In this document: one piece after another, positions 6,607-12,004 of the stretch
Numbering within the stretch: position 1 is the stretch's first letter
Layout: each line of letters begins with the position of its first letter
Assembly (NCBI GenBank): GCA_036637375.1
Contig: JAVWMQ010000046.1
Location: 1-12,004 of the forward strand
Direction of reading: 5' to 3'
Origin: JAVWMQ01 sp036637375
GTDB lineage: Bacteria; Bacillota; Clostridia; Peptostreptococcales; Anaerovoracaceae
DNA: 12,004 bases
The notes under the pieces: generated by a model
The model's database searches: none
What the model was told of the DNA's origin: nothing
The model's input: the letters and a program-made list of their open reading frames with translations, nothing else
Position numbers and translations under genes: made by a program

Positions 6607-8165
6607 CAAACCACCAGCCTTTCTTTCAATTTAAGTCCACATTTCAATTCAAAGACTATTTCTGTTCTGGATAATACCTTGATGCTATCTACATGTTCTA
6701 GAAAAAACTCATCATTAAATTCCGTTATCATTTCCAATTTGGATAATGCTTTTATCAAATTATCTAGTGCATCAAACCTAGTTCTATCTCCATTGATGGA
6801 ATACAGCAGGTTTTCTTTTTCTGCTTGCAGTTTTTCGTATTCTTGCAGCAAAGCACTGCTCTCTTGATTGAACACTCCTGTTTCTAAAAGGCTACTGGCC
6901 ATCAAGCTTGTTAGCACCTGTCTTTGTTCAATGTTCTTTTCTAGCTTTCGCTCACAAGATGCAATATCAGCAAGTCGGTCATTATCTTCTAGTCCTTGCA
7001 GGTTATTCATCAATGGCTTTAATATCAGTTGCCTAGAAAAGATTAGCTTGTTTACCATTGTTGCAAACGCTAGTTTAATACCATCGTCTGTGATGTATTT
7101 CATAGAACAGGCATCTTTGTCATCGATATGTTTATTACAGCACCAAGCAATATAACTACCACTTGGTTTGTAGTGTATTCTACGTTTAAAGGTGCTACCG
7201 CACTCACCGCATTTTATTCTTCCTGAAAAGCTGTATCGCTTTTGATATTTATCTGTTCCACCAATATTTCCTTTTTCCTTAGCACGTTGTAGTAACATGT
7301 CGTTTGCTTTGTTAAAAATATCATGGTTTACTATTGCCTCGTGATGGTCTTCACACAAATATTGATCCTGCTCACCATAGTTGGTATGCCTTTTAAAACT
7401 ACTGTCCGTATAGGTCTTTTGGAAAATAACATCTCCAGTATATTTCTCATTCTTTATAATGGCATTCACTGTACCCGCTGACCAATTACCACCCTTTTTG
7501 GTTTTAACATTTCTAGCATTAAGTTCTTTTGCAATTGCGTGGGTTCCAACACCTGCAAGGGTCTTAGCAAATATATCTTTTACTATAGTAGCTTCTTCAT
7601 CCACTACAACCATGTTTCCATTTTCATTTTTATAACCATATGGGGGATAGGAAATAATAAAACTTCCTTTTTCAAATCTCTTTTTTGCACCCCACTTATT
7701 ATTTTCTGATATAGATACTGATTCACTTTCTGCAAGGCTACTCAATATAGAAAGCATCAGCTCACTCTCCATTGTGCCTGTATTGATATTTTCCTTTTCA
7801 AAAATAATGGTTACCTTTAAGCCTAGTAGCTTTCTTACAAGTTCTAGGCAATCGGCTGTGTTTCTACAAAATCTACTAATGGACTTTGTAATAACCATAT
7901 CGATTAAACCTTGCTCACAATCTGTTATTAAGCTGCTAAGTCCATCTCGGACTTCTTTTTTTGTTCCAGTGATACCTTCATCATAATAAAGACCAGCATA
8001 CTCCCATTCTTCATTACTTTTGATGTATTTTTCATAATAGGCTTTTTGTGCTTCAAGGCTAATTAACTGCTCATCGCTAGAAGTAGAAACTCTAGCGTAG
8101 CCTGCTACTCGTAACTTCTTAATTGATAACACCTTGTTTTCTTCGATTTTTGTTATCCGTTTCAT
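6606..8165 (-). CDS. large serine recombinase (519 aa), first gene of the integration module
   Basis: A second large serine recombinase, paralogous to but clearly diverged from the one at 4620. The resolvase domain has RVAGYARVST with nucleophile S27 and R25, and SISRFCRN (95-102). The recombinase domain (YPPYGYKNENG onward, about 173-295) carries KNEKYTGDVIFQKTY. The zinc ribbon has C319, C322, C342 or C343, and C353, and a coiled coil covers about 400-475. I chose ATG 8165, preceded by GAGGTGA, giving MKRITKIEEN. An upstream in-frame start at 8210 lacks a ribosome binding site and would add an unlikely cysteine-bearing extension. Two complete catalytic recombinases in one operon point to a heteromeric integrase, as known for CcrA/CcrB of SCC elements. 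Confidence 0.93.
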   Translation of the reverse strand: MKRITKIEENKVLSIKKLRVAGYARVSTSSDEQLISLEAQKAYYEKYIKSNEEWEYAGLYYDEGITGTKKEVRDGLSSLITDCEQGLIDMVITKSISRFCRNTADCLELVRKLLGLKVTIIFEKENINTGTMESELMLSILSSLAESESVSISENNKWGAKKRFEKGSFIISYPPYGYKNENGNMVVVDEEATIVKDIFAKTLAGVGTHAIAKELNARNVKTKKGGNWSAGTVNAIIKNEKYTGDVIFQKTYTDSSFKRHTNYGEQDQYLCEDHHEAIVNHDIFNKANDMLLQRAKEKGNIGGTDKYQKRYSFSGRIKCGECGSTFKRRIHYKPSGSYIAWCCNKHIDDKDACSMKYITDDGIKLAFATMVNKLIFSRQLILKPLMNNLQGLEDNDRLADIASCERKLEKNIEQRQVLTSLMASSLLETGVFNQESSALLQEYEKLQAEKENLLYSINGDRTRFDALDNLIKALSKLEMITEFNDEFFLEHVDSIKVLSRTEIVFELKCGLKLKERLVV

Positions 8166-8225
8166 CAACTCACCTCTCTTTCGGTATGGACATATTGCCG
8201 TACTAAGCACTATATATCAAGTCAT

Positions 8226-8444
8226 TTAGGTCATAATCTGAGCCAAAGATGGAGAGAAAGTTTTACGATTTATTTCCGTTATTTTGTGTAGTTCTTCTGA
8301 TGAAATAATGCCCTCATTAAGAAGTTTATTTAAAAGTTGTTGTGCTAGATAATAATTGTACTCTCGCTTTAATTCTTCTTCCGTAAATACTTTAGTTGCT
8401 GTTGTTGGAAGTTCTGTTTCACTTGTAATTTTTTTAATCTGCAT
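8226..8444 (-). CDS. small SHOCT-like protein upstream of the recombinases
   Basis: A 72-residue protein with ATG 8444 and AGGAG (8453-8457) 8 bases upstream. Residues about 33-52 (LAQQLLNKLLNEGIISSEEL) fit the SHOCT pattern: a short helix, a Gly-Ile-Ile turn and an acidic second helix. SHOCT modules are short oligomerisation-type domains that often occur at protein ends, but they are also found as stand-alone proteins beside recombinases of Bacillota prophages. No catalytic residue, signal peptide or membrane segment is present. It lies 60 bases before the first recombinase and after a strong terminator, so it is probably the first gene of the integration operon. A role in recombinase assembly or control is inference. 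Confidence 0.75.
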   Translation of the reverse strand: MQIKKITSETELPTTATKVFTEEELKREYNYYLAQQLLNKLLNEGIISSEELHKITEINRKTFSPSLAQIMT

Positions 8445-8531
8445 AATATGTTCTCCTGTTCCGAGGGCATATTTCTTGCCACCCTCCTATGTCACAGGCG
8501 AAAAATAAGTGCCATTTTTTAACCTCACATC

Positions 8532-8582
8532 AAAAAAAAAAAAAAATAATGCCTACTAAGGAAATTACTCCTCAGTAGGCAT
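8532..8582 (-). terminator. strong intrinsic terminator after the lysis genes
   Basis: On the minus strand ATGCCTACT (8574-8582) pairs perfectly with AGTAGGCAT (8549-8557). A G-U pair and AGGA/TCCT continue the stem to about 14 bp, followed by TA and fifteen T (8532-8546). It begins 10 bases beyond the amidase stop codon and separates late transcription from the SHOCT and recombinase genes. Confidence 0.93.
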
Positions 8583-8592
8583 ATCATTAAAC

Positions 8593-9510
8593 TTATAATT
8601 TAGTTGTATAGTCTAGGGAAATCCATCCAGCACCGCTTTTTAGCTTACCCCATTTAGTTGCACCCTTACCATCTTTTTCTTCTATAATGGTAAAAGTTCC
8701 AATGCCAGTAAACTTACCAGTCTTAGCAAAGTTAGTTCCTGCACCTTTACGAATGTTTAAATCCTTAATGGAAACACGCACCATATATGGGATTTTAGAG
8801 ACACTTGTGTAAAGGACTTTTCCTGTATCATCAAATACAGAATAACCTTCGTATTTATCGGCACAGCTTTTCGCATTAGCCAAAGATAAGTAAGCACCCT
8901 TTTGCGATGATGCATCTGACCATGTTTTTCTAACACGATACCACATCTTTGTTTCTACTGTAGGTGTATCGGCAATAGTTGTCCCAAGCAACTTATTTAC
9001 CTTTTCAGCAATATCACCATGACGTTCATATAAATAATCACCAGGACATGACTTATTTGCAAACCATCGATGTACACTCATGTTTTGTTTATCTACTTGT
9101 CCAATCAATGATTTATCTGCTTTCCACAATAATTGATTGATACCATTACGCTTGCAGATATCTGCACAAAGAGTAATCAGTGCATTGTAAGCTTCATCTG
9201 TAATTGCATAAGGTGCTGAGGTATCTGATGCCACCTCAATTGTAATGGCTCTATGGTCATTTGAAGATGAAGAAGAACACCAACTTCTATCTTTTTCCTC
9301 TACAGACAATCCAATGGATCCATCTTTTCCAACAATATAGTTTGATGAACATTCTCTATCCGTAGTAGCAAAATAATCACAGCCTTGTTTAGCTGTCCAC
9401 TGGCCCACAATACAATGAATGGTAATAGTATCAATTGCATGGTTTCTAGGGCTTGTTTTGTTCTTTGAAATATTCTTATAAGTTACTAATGCACTATTTG
9501 TATATGCCAT
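8593..9510 (-). CDS. phage N-acetylmuramoyl-L-alanine amidase (endolysin)
   Basis: A 305-residue endolysin that cleaves the amide bond between MurNAc and the stem peptide at the end of the lytic cycle. The Amidase_2 domain covers about 20-175, with zinc ligands H32 (TITIHCIVG), H147 (SVHRWFA) and C155 (KSCPGDYLY). A SPOR-like segment follows (190-237, YRVRKTWSD to KVLYT), then a bacterial SH3 domain (242-303, VRVSIKDLNIRKGAGTN) for wall binding. There is no signal peptide, so export depends on the holin encoded immediately upstream. I chose ATG 9510 (MAYTNSALVTYKN), the family's usual N-terminus. It begins one base after the holin stop, with only a weak site (GTGAG) before it; an in-frame start at 9540 would overlap the holin gene. 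Confidence 0.95.
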   Translation of the reverse strand: MAYTNSALVTYKNISKNKTSPRNHAIDTITIHCIVGQWTAKQGCDYFATTDRECSSNYIVGKDGSIGLSVEEKDRSWCSSSSSNDHRAITIEVASDTSAPYAITDEAYNALITLCADICKRNGINQLLWKADKSLIGQVDKQNMSVHRWFANKSCPGDYLYERHGDIAEKVNKLLGTTIADTPTVETKMWYRVRKTWSDASSQKGAYLSLANAKSCADKYEGYSVFDDTGKVLYTSVSKIPYMVRVSIKDLNIRKGAGTNFAKTGKFTGIGTFTIIEEKDGKGATKWGKLKSGAGWISLDYTTKL

Positions 9511-9511
9511 A

Positions 9512-9925
9512 TTATTTGTTCTCACTTTCCGAGCGGTCATGTAACTGCTCTAATACTGTTTTCATTTTCTCTGGTATTGGTAGTCCAAGGAATGCTGCGT
9601 TTTCTAGTAATGAAACACCTTCATTAGAAATGTAGAAGAATATCACAGCAGTTCTAAGTACCGAACCTGCACCAATGACTTCTACATCAAGGATGTTTGC
9701 AATACCCACCAAAGCGAAAATAATCACTTTGCGGCATATCCCTTTAAAACCAACTTCACTGGATAAATTCTTATTAACAATGGCGCACATCACTCCTGTG
9801 ATATAGTCTGCCACAATAAATGCGATTAGTGCATAAAGCAAACCATCACATCCTCCTAAAAACCATCCTAGCCAGCCACCAATACCTGCAATAATAAATT
9901 GAATTGAATTCCAAAATCCCTTCAT
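9512..9925 (-). CDS. phage holin, toxin-secretion/lysis holin family
   Basis: A 137-residue membrane protein of the phage_holin_4 family (Cp-1/TcdE-like), which forms the membrane lesion that lets the endolysin reach the wall. Four hydrophobic segments are visible at about 8-24, 28-50, 65-82 and 86-100. The family hallmarks D40YITGV and NEGVSLLENA (101-110) are present, and the C-terminal tail is charged (HDRSESENK). I chose ATG 9925, preceded by GAGAGG at 9 bases. The frame is open back to 9997, but that stretch is the terminator hairpin, so the longer start is rejected. The endolysin gene follows with one base between stop and start. Confidence 0.93.
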   Translation of the reverse strand: MKGFWNSIQFIIAGIGGWLGWFLGGCDGLLYALIAFIVADYITGVMCAIVNKNLSSEVGFKGICRKVIIFALVGIANILDVEVIGAGSVLRTAVIFFYISNEGVSLLENAAFLGLPIPEKMKTVLEQLHDRSESENK

Positions 9926-9958
9926 AGGTAAAAACCTCTCTTTCTTAATTTGTGTATG

Positions 9959-9989
9959 AAAAAAGCGACTACCATAGTGGCAATCGCTT
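9959..9989 (-). terminator. intrinsic terminator between tail gene and holin
   Basis: AAGCGA (minus strand, 9984-9989) pairs with TCGCTT (9963-9968). The stem continues through two G-U pairs to CCA/TGG around a 3-base loop, and is followed by six T (9959-9964, partly within the stem). It begins 12 bases after the tail gene stop. Partial read-through, or a separate promoter in 9926-9958, must supply the holin and endolysin. Confidence 0.8.
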
Positions 9990-10000
9990 AGTTTCAAGTT

Positions 10001-11407
10001 TTATTGTTCTTGAATGATATATGTTATTTTCATTGTCTTATCCGCTGTCTTTGTAACTGGATCAGATAAGTTGTTGATTGTTGCAAGATAATTTGTCATC
10101 ATCATGTAATCTACAGTAGTTTGAGATGAACCAACACTTAGGTAATACAGAAGTGGCTCATCTATCACAGGTGTAACGCAAGGTAAATAACTCGAATTAT
10201 ACAACCTTATATTTTCTGGTTTTAATATTTCATTTGTACTTTCGTTTGCAATCCACATAAGGTAATTACTTGAAGTACTAGAATGATATTCATAATAAAT
10301 TCTTCCGTTAATTCCTAGTTGCGGTAAACCAGTAATAATAGATGTTCCTTTATTATTTAATTTTACAACGTTTGCTGCATTTCCAATTTGGAACTTATAA
10401 ATATCATATGGACTAGCAGAACATTTTATATACACATATCCATTATGTGCAAATGCATATCTACTTCCACTTGTAGTAAGCGTAACATTTGATGTATTTG
10501 TCATAGAATATTGTGTCACATTCCAATTTGAAACATTAATCTTAGTAAGTAGGAAACTTGATCCAGCAGCAGTTGTACTAGCTGAAGCCGAGCAAATATA
10601 TAAAGCATTTTCTGAGATATCAAAGTTATAAGAATAATTTCCCAATAAGGCTGTAGGTAAATCTATCGGAAATTCTTCAATGAATGCTTTTTGACTATAT
10701 GGATTTTCAAGTACCGATACAGATTTCAAATAGGCTCTACGTTTAATAATAGATATCTTTGAAGTGCTATCAATTCTAAAATAAAGCACCACATCATTTC
10801 CTCTATCAATAGCAAAAATATATTCATTAGTGTTGACACCCACTCCTTGGTATTTATCTGCAGTAGTTGCACCAGTATAGCTTGTATAAACATATTGTAG
10901 TGTTGCATCACAAACTTGCTGGAGTAGTGGGAAACTTGAAGTGTAAACTGCATCTTCACTACCATAGGATGTGTAACCGCCATTCTTGTGTGTTAAGCAA
11001 ACAGAAGCAATTGTCCCATTAGCTTGGGAAGTAGTAAAGTCATATACATATTTCATGTATCGATCTTTTAGGTTTAATTCACTTTCTGTTTGATTGTATC
11101 CACCTCGTTGCGTTCCAGTAGTGTTATTCTGCACTCCATAAGAAGCACAGCCGATTAACTTTCTGTTTGATGGTGGGAAAAAGTTATCTGCATTTTCTTC
11201 AATTGCCCCATCAAATAAAAGTAAACCACCAAGCAAATTTTGATAATAAGGTGCAAATGAACTAAGCAGCTTACCAGGAGATTTAGCAAGACCTAGTGGC
11301 TTGAATATTTCCGTTAGTGCATTTGTAACCATATTTTGTTCTAGCACCGTTTTTGTTTCACCAGAGTTTACATCAGTGAGTTCTATTTTCATTGTTCCTT
11401 TTAACAT
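10001..11407 (-). CDS. phage tail or baseplate-associated protein, possible receptor-binding component
   Basis: A 468-residue protein with no catalytic motif, signal peptide or coiled coil that I can recognise. It starts at ATG 11407 behind a perfect AGGAGG (11416-11421) at 8 bases, just after the preceding gene's stop. The N-terminus (MKIELTDVNSGETKTVLEQN) and the end (ATINNLSDPVTKTADKTMKI) resemble proteins encoded between the tail tip and the holin in siphoviruses of Clostridia. The middle is rich in Ser, Thr, Tyr and Asn with alternating short hydrophobic stretches, suggesting beta structure. The place directly before holin and endolysin supports a tail-tip or host-contact role. The exact function is unknown to me. 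Confidence 0.7.
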   Translation of the reverse strand: MLKGTMKIELTDVNSGETKTVLEQNMVTNALTEIFKPLGLAKSPGKLLSSFAPYYQNLLGGLLLFDGAIEENADNFFPPSNRKLIGCASYGVQNNTTGTQRGGYNQTESELNLKDRYMKYVYDFTTSQANGTIASVCLTHKNGGYTSYGSEDAVYTSSFPLLQQVCDATLQYVYTSYTGATTADKYQGVGVNTNEYIFAIDRGNDVVLYFRIDSTSKISIIKRRAYLKSVSVLENPYSQKAFIEEFPIDLPTALLGNYSYNFDISENALYICSASASTTAAGSSFLLTKINVSNWNVTQYSMTNTSNVTLTTSGSRYAFAHNGYVYIKCSASPYDIYKFQIGNAANVVKLNNKGTSIITGLPQLGINGRIYYEYHSSTSSNYLMWIANESTNEILKPENIRLYNSSYLPCVTPVIDEPLLYYLSVGSSQTTVDYMMMTNYLATINNLSDPVTKTADKTMKITYIIQEQ

Positions 11408-11421
11408 TCCACATTCCTCCT

Positions 11422-11725
11422 TTAATTGATGTAGGTAATCTTAAATCGTGATAATGCTGCATTATCATGTAGAATGAAATGCAAGATGAGTTTTCGTTCC
11501 TCATTTAAACTATTCCATAATTCATCAACATCGGTACTTAGCCATTCAGACAGTAATACTTCTTCGGCAAATGTATCTCCATTATCAAGTGAAACTTCTA
11601 ATCCAACATTGCCACTAAATTCTGCGGTTATTAGCTTAATACCAAGTATGGAAATATGGCTCATATCTATAACAGAAGTTAATGTTTGTGGATATGGATA
11701 TGCTTTCACATTTGCTTTTTGGAAA
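11422..11725 (-). pseudogene. 5'-truncated phage structural gene, cut by the IS
   Basis: About 100 residues of a phage protein remain (from FQKANVKAYPYPQ to FKITYIN), including a segment typical of beta-rich structural proteins (SGNVGLEVSLDNGDTFAEEV). The reading frame runs a few codons into the inferred IS end, where a GTG at 11745 could serve as a start, but it has no ribosome binding site and an in-frame TAA stands at 11755-11757. The gene probably lost its 5' part to the insertion, so the fragment is likely expressed poorly if at all. It lies one base before the ribosome binding site of the tail gene, indicating one original operon. Confidence 0.7.
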
Positions 11726-12004
11726 TGTCCAGAAAAAATAGACACAAAGTTAAGTTAATTTAATTGGTTGAAAGAATATTTTTCTCAAACTGTGTTGGAG
11801 TTTGAAAGTTCAACGCGCTATGCATACGCTTTGTGTTGTAGTAAATCTCAATATATTTGAATATATCCTGTTGAGCTTGTTGACGATGTATGTAATGTGC
11901 ATCATTAATGAGCTCTCTTTTTAATGTTCTATAGAAAGATTCCATGATTGCATTATCATATGGATTTCCTTTTCTGCTGTTTGATATATTACCTCCATTG
12001 TTTT
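11726..12004 (-). mobile_element. IS3-family insertion sequence, 3' end, running off the window
   Basis: The right-hand part of an IS3-family element. Its terminus is placed at TGTCCA (11726-11731) because IS3-family ends begin with TG, the sequence continues as an IR-like stretch (AGAAAAAATAGACACAAAG), and the transposase stop lies 34 bases inside, as usual for the family. The other end and the target duplication are outside the window, so the boundary is inferred and not confirmed. Confidence 0.7.
11760..12004 (-). CDS. IS3-family transposase OrfB, C-terminal part (partial)
   Basis: The last 80 or so residues of the DDE integrase core (rve domain) of an OrfB transposase. The frame is open from the window edge (NNGGNISNSRKGNPYDNAI) into MESFYRTLKREL, which carries the catalytic Glu and the lysine seven residues later, then YIEIYYNTKRMHSALNFQTP, the standard IS3-family ending. 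The protein starts outside the window; the ATG at 11945 is internal. No disruption is visible in the part seen. Confidence 0.93.
   Translation of the reverse strand, partial: NNGGNISNSRKGNPYDNAIMESFYRTLKRELINDAHYIHRQQAQQDIFKYIEIYYNTKRMHSALNFQTPTQFEKNILSTN

Noticed and set aside
9926..9997. Upstream extension of the holin (start at 9997)
   Set aside because: The stretch encodes an intrinsic terminator hairpin, and the start at 9925 has a good ribosome binding site and the normal family N-terminus.
10726..10983. Minus-strand 85-codon frame inside the tail gene
   Set aside because: Out of frame within a long intact gene that has a perfect ribosome binding site. No independent start signal was found.

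Overview
The window is low-GC DNA, AT-rich in both genes and spacers, with strong AGGAGG-type ribosome binding sites and phage, recombinase and resistance families typical of Bacillota. A gut or host-associated Clostridia-like organism is the best guess, but no housekeeping gene is present to fix the taxon. Every real gene lies on the minus strand, so transcription runs from high to low coordinates.

Right part (about 12004 to 8593): the C-terminal end of an IS3-family transposase enters from the right edge. The inferred IS terminus (TGTCCA at 11726) cuts into a phage structural gene, leaving a 5'-truncated remnant. A tail or baseplate-type protein follows, then an intrinsic terminator, a four-helix phage holin and an N-acetylmuramoyl-L-alanine amidase with an SH3 tail, closed by a strong terminator. 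This is the end of a prophage late region: tail tip, then lysis.

Middle (8470 to 4505): an integration module. A small SHOCT-like protein is followed by three overlapping reading frames: a large serine recombinase (519 aa), a 142-aa protein resembling only the non-catalytic recombinase domain, and a second large serine recombinase (522 aa). The element end and attachment core probably lie just beyond, between 4620 and the promoter at 4500, but only one junction is visible and no core can be proven.

Left part (4500 to 315): an inducible ribosome-antibiotic resistance array. An extended -10 promoter drives an msr-type ABC-F ribosome protection gene behind an attenuator with the leader peptide MTASMRLR. 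Eleven bases after msr comes a mef-type macrolide efflux gene broken by three separate single-base deletions. After mef there is a second attenuator with a different leader peptide, MIINFMRIK, in front of a Cfr/RlmN-family radical-SAM 23S rRNA methyltransferase with all catalytic cysteines intact but an unusual N-terminus. Both leader peptides end in the Arg-x-Arg/Lys (+x+) pattern at which macrolide-bound ribosomes are known to stall. The array therefore looks like two drug-sensing switches in series, controlling target protection and target modification. The second switch on a Cfr/RlmN-like gene is the most novel item in the window.

The far left (1 to 314) holds a terminator-like hairpin for the methyltransferase gene and two 15-bp direct repeats that look like the end of an insertion element. 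No tRNA, rRNA or CRISPR array is visible.
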